The notes beneath the pieces are model-generated. The model saw only the letters and a list, made by a program, of their open reading frames with translations, had not been told where the DNA came from and did not search any database. A stretch of 64,000 nucleotides of DNA from Achromobacter aloeverae (GTDB lineage Bacteria; Pseudomonadota; Gammaproteobacteria; Burkholderiales; Burkholderiaceae_B): positions 186,001 to 250,000 of the forward strand of contig NZ_PYAL01000010.1 of the NCBI RefSeq assembly GCF_004121055.1, given 5' to 3'. Both the position numbers and the translations under genes were made by a program. How positions within the stretch are numbered: position 1 is the first letter of the stretch; every line of letters starts with the position of its first letter. Below are positions 1-8,310 of the stretch, piece by piece.

Positions 1-198
1 GTGCAGGTTTATCGTCCGGAGTGGAGCTCGATGTTCTGTCTTGATCAGAGGCAGGCTCGCGCCTCCCGGAAATGGCTGCTCGACCATGCGGCCAGGACGG
101 TGGCAACCGTCTTTCCCGCGCATTTCCCCGAGACTTCCGCGGGACGGATTCATGAAACCGGGAGCGGATACGCCTGGCGGTATGTCGAAAGCGAATGA
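1..198 (+). CDS. C-terminal fragment of a probable MBL-fold metallohydrolase
   Basis: The reading frame is open at the window edge and ends at TGA 196-198, so only about 65 C-terminal residues are visible and the GTG at base 1 is probably internal. The stretch PAHFPETSAGRI, with an aromatic and basic tail, resembles the end of metallo-beta-lactamase-fold hydrolases, where a late His ends the metal site. The HxHxDH core lies outside the window, so the family call is tentative. It points toward the downstream SDR gene (convergent, 36 bp apart). Confidence 0.5.
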   Translation: MQVYRPEWSSMFCLDQRQARASRKWLLDHAARTVATVFPAHFPETSAGRIHETGSGYAWRYVESE

Positions 199-234
199 GC
201 GGTCTTCTCCCGGGCTGCCTGGCTCGCGCCTTTC

Positions 235-1014
235 CTAGATGAACATCCCGCCCGAGGCCTCGATGCGCTGGGCGTTGATCCAGCGGTTGTCCTCCGTCAA
301 CAGCGACGCGATCAACGGGCCGATATCGTCGGGCAGGCCGGCGCGGCCCAGGGCCGTATTGCTGGCGACAAAGCGGTTCAGGTCCGGATTGTCCCGTACG
401 ATGCCGCCGCTGAAATCCGTCTGGATGGCGCCGGGCGCGACCGTATTCGCGGCGATGCCGCGGGTGCCGAGTTCCTTGGCCAGGTAGCGGGTAAAGACTT
501 CCACGGCGCCTTTCATCGCCGCATAGGGCGCACTGTTCGGAATCGTGATCCGCGTCAGGCCCGACGAGATATTCACGATGCGCCCGCCATCGCGCAGGAC
601 AGGCAGCAGTTTTTGCGTCAGGAAGAAAACGCCCTTGAAGTGGACGTTGTAGAGCGCATCCAGCTCTTCTTCGGTCGTGAACTCGATCGCGTTGTGATGC
701 GAGGTGCCCGCGTTGTTGACAAGGAAATCGATCCTGTCGGCGTCCAGTTCGCGCAGGGCTGTCCGCAGCTTCCCCAGGAAGTCGTCGAAGGTGGAAACCT
801 TGCCGGTATCCAGTTGCAGGGCGACGGCCCGGCCGCCTTCGGTGGCAACGGCGGCAAGCACTTTGTCGGCTTCCGCGCGGTTGGAATGGTAAGTGAAGAT
901 ACTGCGGACGCCGCGCCTGGCCAGGCTCAGGACGGTGCTGCGCCCAAGGCCTCTGCTGCCTCCGGTCACCAGGGCGATTGCGTTGGTGGAGGCCGTATAA
1001 ATCGTGTCAGCCAA
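235..1014 (-). CDS. SDR family NAD(P)-dependent oxidoreductase
   Basis: A 259-residue classical short-chain dehydrogenase. The cofactor motif TGGSRGLG is at residues 17-24, NNAG at 100-103, serines at 150-151, and the catalytic Tyr164-x3-Lys168 in YAAMK. The start is TTG at 1014: a GGAG Shine-Dalgarno lies seven bases upstream and no ATG occurs before the cofactor motif. It is divergent from the AraC gene at 1131. Its C-terminus (IASLLTEDNRWI, then QRIE and SGG) is nearly identical to that of the SDR at 7414-8169, so the two are paralogues. Substrate unknown; such AraC-linked SDRs often reduce reactive carbonyls (family knowledge). Confidence 0.9.
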   Translation of the reverse strand: MADTIYTASTNAIALVTGGSRGLGRSTVLSLARRGVRSIFTYHSNRAEADKVLAAVATEGGRAVALQLDTGKVSTFDDFLGKLRTALRELDADRIDFLVNNAGTSHHNAIEFTTEEELDALYNVHFKGVFFLTQKLLPVLRDGGRIVNISSGLTRITIPNSAPYAAMKGAVEVFTRYLAKELGTRGIAANTVAPGAIQTDFSGGIVRDNPDLNRFVASNTALGRAGLPDDIGPLIASLLTEDNRWINAQRIEASGGMFI

Positions 1015-1052
1015 TTTTTACTCCGAGATAGGGTGCGGAACACGCAGATTAG

Positions 1053-1073
1053 AGGCGCAAGGCTGAAGCGCCT
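1053..1073. promoter_or_regulatory. Inverted repeat in the SDR/AraC divergent promoter
   Basis: AGGCGC and GCGCCT are perfect 6-bp arms separated by nine bases. The repeat lies between the SDR start (1014) and the AraC start (1131). It could be an operator or an SDR leader hairpin; no protein can be assigned from sequence. Confidence 0.35.
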
Positions 1074-1094
1074 ACGCTCAAACCATCCTATTTA

Positions 1095-1107
1095 TTGCCT
1101 GATCCTG
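1095..1107 (+). promoter_or_regulatory. Candidate AraC operator, copy upstream of SDR 1
   Basis: TTGCCTGATCCTG occurs here, 81 bp upstream of the SDR start at 1014 and 24 bp upstream of the AraC start. The identical 13-mer, same strand, lies 75 bp upstream of the paralogous SDR (8244-8256). Both copies sit next to paralogous AraC genes, so a shared AraC-type binding site is the simplest reading (inference). Confidence 0.5.
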
Positions 1108-1130
1108 CTTTTTGCGTTAGCGTCCACGGA

Positions 1131-2072
1131 ATGGATACCCCAACCAGCCACGCTACGCGCTTGACCGCACTGGTCGACGCGGTGAGCCGCTATGCCGCGC
1201 GGCAACAGGGAGCAAGCCCGTTCTACACGAGGGCGGACGGCTTGATCGTCTTGCGCTCCCTCCGCCATCGGCATCCGACCCAGCTGATACATAAACCCGC
1301 ACTGTGCATCGTCGTCCAGGGCGCCAAATGGAGCGCTTTTGGCAGCCACAGGCTCGAATACCGGGCGGGCCAGGCCATGGTGGTCTCGCTCGAAATGCCC
1401 GGTTCCAGCCAGGTGATGGAAGGGAGCGAGGACATGCCGTATCTGAGCGTGGTGATACAACTGGACCAGGCTGCGATGCGCGAGGTCCTCGCGCAGATCG
1501 CCACACCGCCGGCGATGGACGTGGAATCCCCGGACAGCGCTTTCGTTATTCCGCTGGGCAGCGAACTCATCGACTGCGCATTGCGCGCGATACGCCTGCT
1601 GGACACGCCGGCCGCGGTCCCGGTGCTGTACCCGCTGCTGATGCGGGAAATCTGCTTTTGGCTGTTGAGCGGGCCTAATGGCGGGCGCATCGCGCGTATC
1701 ATCGCCAGCGGCGAGCGGCACCACGGCATCGTCAAGGCGATGCACGTATTGCGTACAAGGTATGCAGATTCGTTTCGGATCGAGGAACTGGCGGCCATTG
1801 CAAGGCTTAGTCCGTCGGCGTTTCATCACAAATTCAAGGCCCTGACGTCCGTGACGCCCTTGCAGTACCAGAAGCAGATCCGCCTGCTCGAAGCCCGGCG
1901 CCTGATGGCCGCGGGCGAAGCCAATGCGCAGGCCGCGGCGATACGGGTGGGCTACGAAAGCGCTTCGCAGTTCAATCGGGAATATGCCCGGATGTTCGGC
2001 GCCCCGCCGAAGCGGGACATCCTGGAGTTCGGGCGGGTCAATCCGGCCGATCACGCTAGGCTGGCCAAGTAG
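1131..2072 (+). CDS. AraC family transcriptional regulator (AraC_N type)
   Basis: 313 residues from ATG 1131. The frame extends 12 codons further, to a TTG inside the operator-like motif, but the ATG gives a more sensible N-terminus. An N-terminal AraC_N-type sensory domain (residues about 30-190, with LCIVVQGAKWSAFG) precedes a C-terminal double helix-turn-helix (FRIEELAAIARLSPSAFHHK, then GYESASQFNREYARMFG). It is divergent from the SDR and presumably controls it. It is paralogous to the AraC protein at 6520-7413. The inducer is unknown; some relatives with this architecture respond to aldehydes. Confidence 0.88.
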   Translation: MDTPTSHATRLTALVDAVSRYAARQQGASPFYTRADGLIVLRSLRHRHPTQLIHKPALCIVVQGAKWSAFGSHRLEYRAGQAMVVSLEMPGSSQVMEGSEDMPYLSVVIQLDQAAMREVLAQIATPPAMDVESPDSAFVIPLGSELIDCALRAIRLLDTPAAVPVLYPLLMREICFWLLSGPNGGRIARIIASGERHHGIVKAMHVLRTRYADSFRIEELAAIARLSPSAFHHKFKALTSVTPLQYQKQIRLLEARRLMAAGEANAQAAAIRVGYESASQFNREYARMFGAPPKRDILEFGRVNPADHARLAK

Positions 2073-2123
2073 CCTCTTGTGCGAGACCTTGCCCCCGGTT
2101 TGTGCTCCTTCACGATGACGCCG

Positions 2124-2864
2124 TCAGATCGAGCGTCCGCCGTCGACGGGCAGGTTGACGCCCGTCAGGAAGGCGGCCTCTTCGGAAGCGAGGAAAGCCA
2201 CCGCCGAGGATACGTCGGCGGCCTTGGCCAGGCGACCCAGCGGCACGCTGGCGCGGAGCGGCGCGATATCGTCTTCGGTATCGCCGCCGGCCAGTGCTTC
2301 CAGCATGTCGGTTTCGGTCGCCACCGGACACACCGCGTTCACGCGTATCCCCCGCGGGGCCAGCTCCACCGCCAGCGCCTTCGTCATGACATTGGCCGCG
2401 CCCTTGCTGGTGCTATACCAGGTCAGCTTGGGCCGCGGGCGCAGGCCGATGACAGACCCCACGTTGATGATCGATGGCGCGGCGGATTTTTCCAGGATAG
2501 GTACGCCATAGCGAGCGAACAGATAGATGCTCCTGACGTTGACGGCCATGAGACGGTCAAATTCGGCTTCGTCCGTCTCCAGCAGGTCTCCCTTTCTCTG
2601 GGCGATCCCCGCGTTGTTGACGATCACGTCGATGCCGCCAAAATGGCGCACGCCGCAATCCAGGATGGATCGTACGTCGTCGGCGCGGGTGACGTCGCCG
2701 CGCTCGAAGCGCAGCGCGTCGCGGCGCAGCCACGGGTGGTCCGGCGGCAGGGCGTTGATGTCCATGGCCAGGACGCGGTGGCCATCGTCGAGCAGTCGAT
2801 TCGTGATGGCGGCGCCGATGCCGCGCGCGGCGCCGGTGACGATAAAGGTTTTGTTGGCGGTCAT
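2124..2864 (-). CDS. SDR family oxidoreductase in the ALDH-MFS operon
   Basis: 246 residues from ATG 2864, preceded by GGAGACAGGC. Classical SDR marks: TGAARGIG at residues 10-17, NNAG at 83-86, catalytic Tyr150-x3-Lys154 in YSTSK, and the C-terminal FLTGVNLPVDGG common to 3-oxoacyl reductase-like SDRs. It lies 28 bp downstream of the aldehyde dehydrogenase on the same strand, so it is probably the last gene of the MFS-ALDH-SDR operon. A chain of alcohol to aldehyde to acid oxidation of an imported substrate is plausible; the substrate is not evident. Confidence 0.9.
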   Translation of the reverse strand: MTANKTFIVTGAARGIGAAITNRLLDDGHRVLAMDINALPPDHPWLRRDALRFERGDVTRADDVRSILDCGVRHFGGIDVIVNNAGIAQRKGDLLETDEAEFDRLMAVNVRSIYLFARYGVPILEKSAAPSIINVGSVIGLRPRPKLTWYSTSKGAANVMTKALAVELAPRGIRVNAVCPVATETDMLEALAGGDTEDDIAPLRASVPLGRLAKAADVSSAVAFLASEEAAFLTGVNLPVDGGRSI

Positions 2865-2892
2865 GCCTGTCTCCTCGATGGTATGTGTAGCG

Positions 2893-4323
2893 TCAGTGCC
2901 GGGTGCTGACAAATCGGGTCTTTTGATAGGGCTCGAGAATCTCGATGCCGCCCTCGGTGCCGTAGCCGCTCTCCTTCCAGCCCCCCAGCGGTATTTCCGG
3001 AGGATGGGTGGGAACGTCGTTGATCCCGACCGTGCCGAACTGGAGCCGGTCCTTGAGGCGTTCGCGCCGCCGTACGTCATGCGAGAAGACATAGGCCGAC
3101 AAGCCGAATTCAAGGCCGTTGGCCTGCCTCAGCATGTCTTCCTCGTCATCGAAGGGCAGGATGGGGGCTATCGGTCCGAACGGTTCTTCATGGAGGATGC
3201 GGGCGTCCGCCGGCACGGTATCGAGCACGGTCGGGGCGTAGAAGTAACCCCGGTCGCCCAGGCGCTTGCCGCCGGCCCGCACCACCGCGCCACGCGCCAA
3301 GGCGTCGTCGACCAGCGACGTAATCGCCTGCAGGCGCCGGTTGTTCAGCAGGGGGCCCATCTGGCTGCCGGTTTCGAGGCCGTTGCCGACCCGCCAGGCC
3401 AGCGCCTGTTCCGCGAACCGGGCCGTGAATCGCTCGGCGATATTCCTTTCGACGAAGAAGCGGGTCGGCGACAAGCAGATCTGACCGCCATTGGCGAACT
3501 TGGCGCGCGCCAGCAGGTCGGCCGCCTGCTCCGGATCGACATCGCCGCAGATAATGGTCGGGGCGTGCCCTCCCAGCTCCATGGTCACCGGCTTCATAAG
3601 GCTGCCTGCTTGCGCCGCCAATAGTTTGCCGACCGGAATGGAGCCGGTGAAGGTTATCTTGGACACAATGGGAGAAGCGATCAGATAGCGGGATATTTCG
3701 CTGGGAATACCGAATACGATCCCGATGGCCGCCTTGGGGACCCCCGCGTCCAGCAGGGCCTGGGCCAGGGCCAGGACCGACCCGGGCGTCTCTTCCGAAG
3801 GCTTGCAGATGATGGCGCATCCCGCGCCGAGCGCACCCGCGAACTTCTTCGCGGCCAGGGCCATCGGGAAATTCCACGGCGTGAAGGCGGCGACCACGCC
3901 GATAGGCAGTGTCTCGACCTCGGCGCGCTGGCCGGGATCGCGCCCCATCATGCTGCGGCCGCAGACGCGCCGGGCCTGTTCGCCTCCCCATTCGAGGAAT
4001 TCGGCCGACCGGATGACTTCGGCGCGCGCCTCGGCGAGGGGTTTGCCTTGTTCCAGGGTGAGCGTGCGGGCGATCTGTTCGATATCGGCGCACAGGTTGG
4101 CTGCCGCCTGCTTGAGGATGGCGCCGCGTGTCCAGGGCGGGACCGCCCGCCATTCCTCCAGGCCGCGCCGGGCGGCCTCCAGCGCTTCGTCGAGGTCGGC
4201 CGGTGCGGCGTGGGCGACGTGGCCCAGGCTTTCTTCGGTGGCCGGGTTGATGACGTCCTCGCTGGCGCCGTCGGCGCCGGGCCGCAGCCGGCCGTCGATG
4301 AGCAAGGGAAAGGTCGGGGTCAT
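2893..4323 (-). CDS. NAD(P)-dependent aldehyde dehydrogenase (succinate-semialdehyde type)
   Basis: 476 residues from ATG 4323, with AGGAGAATTGC just upstream. ALDH marks are present: FTPWNFP at 147-153, FTGS at 225-228, catalytic Glu249 in MELGGHAP, catalytic Cys283 in GGQICLSP, and the C-terminal EEPFGP. Length and motifs match the GabD/succinate-semialdehyde branch, which oxidises aldehydes to acids; the true substrate may differ. An in-frame extension upstream to 5121 runs antisense-like through the MFS gene and is not coding. Downstream of the MFS gene by 29 bp, so co-transcribed. Confidence 0.92.
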   Translation of the reverse strand: MTPTFPLLIDGRLRPGADGASEDVINPATEESLGHVAHAAPADLDEALEAARRGLEEWRAVPPWTRGAILKQAAANLCADIEQIARTLTLEQGKPLAEARAEVIRSAEFLEWGGEQARRVCGRSMMGRDPGQRAEVETLPIGVVAAFTPWNFPMALAAKKFAGALGAGCAIICKPSEETPGSVLALAQALLDAGVPKAAIGIVFGIPSEISRYLIASPIVSKITFTGSIPVGKLLAAQAGSLMKPVTMELGGHAPTIICGDVDPEQAADLLARAKFANGGQICLSPTRFFVERNIAERFTARFAEQALAWRVGNGLETGSQMGPLLNNRRLQAITSLVDDALARGAVVRAGGKRLGDRGYFYAPTVLDTVPADARILHEEPFGPIAPILPFDDEEDMLRQANGLEFGLSAYVFSHDVRRRERLKDRLQFGTVGINDVPTHPPEIPLGGWKESGYGTEGGIEILEPYQKTRFVSTRH

Positions 4324-4352
4324 GCAATTCTCCTGGTTTGAGGTGGGGTGCG

Positions 4353-5642
4353 TCATGCGGATTTGGCCGACAGCGTCGCCGGGACCGGTACCGCGCGCGG
4401 CGGCGCCTTGACGAAAATGAAGACCGCCAGCGCTCCGCTGAACGCCACCAGGCCGGTGACGACGAAGGCCGAGACGAAACTGCCGGTCCACTCGACCAGG
4501 TAGCCGGTGAGGGCAGGCCCGACGATGCCGGCGCAGTTGGCGATCATGTGTACGAATCCGGTCGTGGTGCCGACCCGCTTCTTGGGCGCGGTGTCGAACA
4601 CGATGGCGTAGTACGTATTGGTGGACAGGTACATGGCGAACACGGCCAACGTGCTCAACGTGACGGCCGCGGCCAGCTCGGTCGCCAGGCACGCCAATCC
4701 CACCGAAAGCGCCGCCACCGTCATGCTCGACACCAGTACGACCTTGCGCGCATACAAGGCGCGGCCGGTGCGGCGGTACAGGTAGTCGGTCAGGAAGCCG
4801 CCGCCAGCCAGGCCCACGAAGCCCACGATCCAGGGAATCACGTTCAGCAGGGACATCTTCTGCAAGCTGAGGTGGTAGGTCGAAGACAGGTACGTCGGAA
4901 ACCAGGAGAGAAAGAAGTACAGCACGTAGGAAAAGCCGAAGAAGGCCAGCGCGGTGGCAAGGATGGCCGGCGTGAACAGCGTGCTGGCCTGCGGCCCGTC
5001 GTGCGCGTCGGTGGCCGCGACCGTGTCTTCCGTTTGCTCGATATGGGCCAGTTCCCGCGCGGAGACGCGCTTGTGCTGGCTGGGCTGGTCGGTCGCCAGC
5101 CAGAGCCAGCATGCCACCCACAGCAGGCCGATGCAGGCGATCACGACGAAGGAAACCCGCCAGTCATAGAGGGTGGCGAGGCCGCCAACCACCGGGCCCG
5201 CCAAGGCGGCGCCCAGCGGTTGCCCCGCGTTGGCGAGCCCGACGCCGGACGCTTGCTCGCGTCTGGGGAACCAGTTGCTGACCACCTTGCTGGCGGTGGA
5301 GCAGAACGGGCCTTCGCCCATGCCGAAGAACAGTCGGATGACCAGCAGGACGGGCAGGGAGATTGCCGCCGCGGTCAGGCCGCAGAATATCGACCAGGCC
5401 AGCATGGCCGAGGTCATGACCCGATAGGCGCCGAACTTGTCCGACGCCCACCCGCCGACGAAGCAAAAAGCAGCATAGCCCAGGAAAAAAGCGCTGAACG
5501 CCAGGCCGAGCTGGCTGGCGGATAGCGACAGGTCCTTGGCGATCAAGGGGGCGGCGATGGCGAATGCGGCGCGATCCAGATAGCTGACCGCGCCTCCCAG
5601 GAACAGCATGAAAACCACCAGCCAACGAATGCCTCTTGCCAT
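4353..5642 (-). CDS. MFS transporter, anion:cation symporter type
   Basis: 429 residues with about 12 predicted membrane helices. The N-terminus SYLDRAAFAIAAP followed by an FFLGYA helix and the Gly-rich loop GMGEGP are typical of the ACS family that imports organic and sugar acids. Start chosen at ATG 5642 because AAAGGAGACAAAC precedes it; an in-frame start 21 codons upstream would lie in the operator region. First gene of the operon running to 2124 and divergent from the XRE-cupin regulator. One of three intergenic palindromes sits just upstream of it. Confidence 0.9.
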   Translation of the reverse strand: MARGIRWLVVFMLFLGGAVSYLDRAAFAIAAPLIAKDLSLSASQLGLAFSAFFLGYAAFCFVGGWASDKFGAYRVMTSAMLAWSIFCGLTAAAISLPVLLVIRLFFGMGEGPFCSTASKVVSNWFPRREQASGVGLANAGQPLGAALAGPVVGGLATLYDWRVSFVVIACIGLLWVACWLWLATDQPSQHKRVSARELAHIEQTEDTVAATDAHDGPQASTLFTPAILATALAFFGFSYVLYFFLSWFPTYLSSTYHLSLQKMSLLNVIPWIVGFVGLAGGGFLTDYLYRRTGRALYARKVVLVSSMTVAALSVGLACLATELAAAVTLSTLAVFAMYLSTNTYYAIVFDTAPKKRVGTTTGFVHMIANCAGIVGPALTGYLVEWTGSFVSAFVVTGLVAFSGALAVFIFVKAPPRAVPVPATLSAKSA

Positions 5643-5724
5643 GTTTGTCTCCTTTTTCAGGTGTGCAGCTTCGGCGTTCGAGAGAGGACGGACGACCGGC
5701 TGCATCGATGTCGGTGAGAATTTG

Positions 5725-5804
5725 ATCTTCTATAGAAGATGTATCGGTGGAACAATATCTCCTTTAGAAGAATAACGTCAAGAAAATAATCTTCGATAGG
5801 AGAT
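5725..5804. promoter_or_regulatory. Three phased 16-bp palindromic operators (probable XRE-cupin sites)
   Basis: Site 1 (5725-5740) is ATCTTCTATAGAAGAT, a perfect palindrome. Site 2 (5757-5772) matches it at 13 of 16 positions and site 3 (5789-5804) at 14 of 16. Start-to-start spacing is exactly 32 bp in both intervals, about three helical turns, so all would face one side of the DNA. They fill the divergent region between the MFS operon and the regulator gene. Site 3 abuts the regulator's TATAAT, implying autorepression (inference). Confidence 0.8.
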
Positions 5805-5809
5805 ATAAT
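5804..5809 (+). promoter_or_regulatory. -10 element of the XRE-cupin regulator gene
   Basis: A perfect TATAAT sits 27 bp before the ATG at 5836 and shares its first base with the end of operator site 3. No good -35 hexamer is visible at 17 bp spacing, so the promoter may be weak or activator-assisted. Confidence 0.55.
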
Positions 5810-5835
5810 TCGTGCCTATCCCCTAGGAACAGGAA

Positions 5836-6462
5836 ATGCCAAGGACTGATCCGATAGACCCCAACAAGCAGGAAGACGGCAGCGAGACCGACAATGTCAG
5901 CCAGATCTTTGGCGAGCGCGTGCGTCTTTTGCGCGAGCACGCCCGTTTGACGCTGGAAGAGCTGGCCCAGCGATCAGGCGTCAGCAGGGCCATGCTGTCG
6001 AAGGTGGAGCGTGGCGAGAAAAGCCCGACCATCGGCGTCGCCAGTTCGATCGCCAAGGCGCTGGGTACTTCGCTGACCTATCTCACCAACGGCGAAGAGG
6101 CGCATCGCGCCGTGGCGGTGGTTCGCCGCGACGAGCGTCATGTCTTCCGCGACAGCGAAAGCGGTTTCGAGCGGCACCTGCTTTCGCCCGCCATCGCCGG
6201 CATCGCGACCGAGGTGCTATATCACTTGCTCAAGCCCGGGACGTCGACGGGAACCTTGCCGGCCTATCCGGCCGGCACGGAGAAACAGGTGGTCGTGGTC
6301 AGCGGCACGCTGACGGTCTCGATGAAAAGCGGCGATACCTTGCTGCGAGCAGGGGATGCCATGTACTTCGAGGCCGACGTCGACCACGCTTTCGTCAACC
6401 GGGGCAAGACGCAATGCGAGTACTACCTGATCGTGTCGCGTTCCCCACGCCCCAACGGATGA
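5836..6462 (+). CDS. XRE family transcriptional regulator with cupin domain
   Basis: 208 residues. An HTH_3 domain spans about residues 22-78 (LTLEELAQRSGVSRAMLSKV, then KSPTIGVASSIAKAL). A cupin_2 beta-barrel follows (about 130-200, with TEKQVVVVSGTLTV and DAMYFEADVDHAFVN). This architecture is that of small-molecule-responsive repressors. The RBS AGGAACAGGAA precedes ATG 5836. The gene is divergent from the MFS-ALDH-SDR operon and the three operators lie between them, so it probably represses both directions until the cupin binds a pathway metabolite. Confidence 0.9.
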   Translation: MPRTDPIDPNKQEDGSETDNVSQIFGERVRLLREHARLTLEELAQRSGVSRAMLSKVERGEKSPTIGVASSIAKALGTSLTYLTNGEEAHRAVAVVRRDERHVFRDSESGFERHLLSPAIAGIATEVLYHLLKPGTSTGTLPAYPAGTEKQVVVVSGTLTVSMKSGDTLLRAGDAMYFEADVDHAFVNRGKTQCEYYLIVSRSPRPNG

Positions 6463-6519
6463 GGCCTGGGCTATGCGCCGACGTGCTCCCGACGATGCTC
6501 CTGTCCCCGATGTTGCGCC

Positions 6520-7413
6520 ATGAACGATGACCTGCGGCATGCTGTCCTTCGCTACGCGCGGCTGCATGCCGACGGGAGCGGTATTGCCGCCACCCCGATA
6601 GACGGGATCACGGCCATCTGCGCCAACCGGCCCACGGCACTGGTGTATGCCGTACAGCGTCCGTTGGCCTGCCTGGTGCTGCAAGGAAGCAAGCATGTCA
6701 CCATGGGCCAGCAGTCGTTCACGTTCGGGGCGGGCAGTTCCCTGCTCATGATGGCGAATGTCCCGACCGGCAGCCAGATCCTCGCGGCGTCCGAGGCCGA
6801 GCCGTACTGCTCCCTGGTCGTGGACCTGGACGTGTCCATGATCGCCGATCTGTCCACGGAAATGAGCGCCCTGCAGGAGTCGGCCCCGTTTCCCGTACAG
6901 ATCGACCAGACCGATGCCGAGGTCGCCGACAGCGCGCTCCGGTTGGTGCGCCTGCTTGAACGGCCGGCCGCGCTGCCCTTGCTGAAGAACGCCTTGCTGC
7001 GCGAATTCCATTATTGGCTGCTCGCCGGCCGCCATGGCGCGGCCATACGCCGCATAGGGGCGCCCAACGGCCATGCGCAGAAAGTGGCGCGTGCCATTGC
7101 GATGCTTCGTGCCCATTATGCGTCGCGCCTGCCGATCGTAAGGCTGGCGGAGGCCGCCGGGATGAGCCCCCATACCTTCCACCAGTCCTTCCGGTCGGTC
7201 ACGTCGATGACGCCACTGCAATTCCAGAAGCAGCTGCGCCTGATCGAAGCGCGCCGCCTGATGCTGGCGGAGGGCGCCAGCTCCAGCGTCGCGGCGTTTG
7301 CCGTCGGCTACGAAAGCGTGCCCCAGTTCACCCGCGAATACGGGCGCATGTTCGGGCTGCCGCCCTCGCGTGACGTCGCCGCCGCGCGCGATCGGATGCG
7401 GCTGGTTGCGTGA
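6520..7413 (+). CDS. AraC family transcriptional regulator (AraC_N type)
   Basis: 297 residues with the same two-part build as the AraC protein at 1131-2072: an N-terminal sensory domain containing LACLVLQGSKHVTMG, and a C-terminal HTH pair ending in GYESVPQFTREYGRMFGLPP. Conserved blocks line up between the two, so they are paralogues. No strong Shine-Dalgarno is visible before ATG 6520. It is convergent with the SDR at 7414: the two stop codons are directly adjacent with no spacer. Probable regulator of that SDR. Confidence 0.88.
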   Translation: MNDDLRHAVLRYARLHADGSGIAATPIDGITAICANRPTALVYAVQRPLACLVLQGSKHVTMGQQSFTFGAGSSLLMMANVPTGSQILAASEAEPYCSLVVDLDVSMIADLSTEMSALQESAPFPVQIDQTDAEVADSALRLVRLLERPAALPLLKNALLREFHYWLLAGRHGAAIRRIGAPNGHAQKVARAIAMLRAHYASRLPIVRLAEAAGMSPHTFHQSFRSVTSMTPLQFQKQLRLIEARRLMLAEGASSSVAAFAVGYESVPQFTREYGRMFGLPPSRDVAAARDRMRLVA

Positions 7414-8169
7414 TCAGATCACCTGGCCGCCGGAGACTTCGATGCGTTGGCCATTGATCCAGCGGTTGTCTTCGGTGAGCAGGCTGGCGATCATGGGACC
7501 GATATCATCGGGCACGCCCACGCGGCCCAGGGCGGTCATCTCCGCGAAAATCCGGTTCAGGTCCGGCATATCGCGCACGGCGCCGCCCAGGAAGTCGGTT
7601 TCGATGGCGCCGGGCGCTACCGTATTGACGGCGATGCCGCGGCGTCCCAATTCCTTGGCCAGGTAGACGCTGAGGACTTCCACCGCGCCCTTGGCCGCGG
7701 AATACGCGCTGAAGCCGGGATAGGAAACGCGCGTCAATCCGCTGGAGACGTTGACGATACGTCCGCCATCCGCCAGCAAGGGCAGTAGTGCCTGCGTCAG
7801 GAAAAACACGCCCTTAACATGCACGTTCATCAGTTTGTCGAACTGCGCTTCGGTTGTTTCCTCGAACGGCGCCATGTCGCCATGGCCGGCGTTGTTGATG
7901 AGATGGTCGAAACTGTCACGCTGCCACTTCTCACGCAGCGCGGCGCGCAAGCGCTCCGCCAGCAGGGGGAAGCCGCGAACGTCGCCCACGTCCAGCTGCA
8001 AGGCAATGGCCTGGCGGCCCATGGCCGTGATTTCGGCGACTACGGACTGGGCCAGCTCTTCGCGGCTTTGATAAGTGATGATGACGTCGCTGCCGCGGCG
8101 GGCGATATTCAAGGCGATATTGCGGCCGAGGCCACGGCTGGCGCCGGTAACGATGGCGATTTTATTCAT
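7414..8169 (-). CDS. SDR family oxidoreductase, paralogue of the SDR at 235-1014
   Basis: 251 residues from ATG 8169 (MNKIAIVTGASRGLG). NNAG is at residues 92-95, serines at 142-143, catalytic Tyr156-x3-Lys160. The segment KGVFFLTQ.LLP and the LTEDNRWIN tail match the first SDR. The longer frame upstream to 8280 would read through the shared TTGCCTGATCCTG motif, which argues for the ATG at 8169. Next gene upstream on the same strand is the old-yellow-enzyme homologue, 141 bp away. Confidence 0.9.
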   Translation of the reverse strand: MNKIAIVTGASRGLGRNIALNIARRGSDVIITYQSREELAQSVVAEITAMGRQAIALQLDVGDVRGFPLLAERLRAALREKWQRDSFDHLINNAGHGDMAPFEETTEAQFDKLMNVHVKGVFFLTQALLPLLADGGRIVNVSSGLTRVSYPGFSAYSAAKGAVEVLSVYLAKELGRRGIAVNTVAPGAIETDFLGGAVRDMPDLNRIFAEMTALGRVGVPDDIGPMIASLLTEDNRWINGQRIEVSGGQVI

Positions 8170-8221
8170 GGAACGCTCCTGGTTGGCAGTCGCCAGTATG
8201 GGACGGAGCGCGCCGGCCCGA

Positions 8222-8256
8222 TTGCCGGATTCCTGTGAGCTTTTTGCCTGATCCTG
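8222..8256 (+). promoter_or_regulatory. Tandem candidate AraC operator upstream of SDR 3
   Basis: TTGCCTGATCCTG at 8244-8256 is identical to the motif at 1095-1107. A near copy, TTGCCGGATTCCTG, starts at 8222, exactly 22 bp earlier, which is the two-turn direct-repeat spacing AraC-family dimers often use. The pair lies 53-87 bp upstream of the SDR start at 8169. Confidence 0.5.
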
Positions 8257-8310
8257 TGGCGCCTGGACTGGACGGAGCAAGGTAGCGCAGGGGCCTATGA
8301 CAGCAGGGGC

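Noticed and set aside
4324-5121. N-terminal extension of the aldehyde dehydrogenase
   Set aside because: It runs across the MFS gene in another frame; the ATG at 4323 has a strong SD and the conserved ALDH N-terminus.
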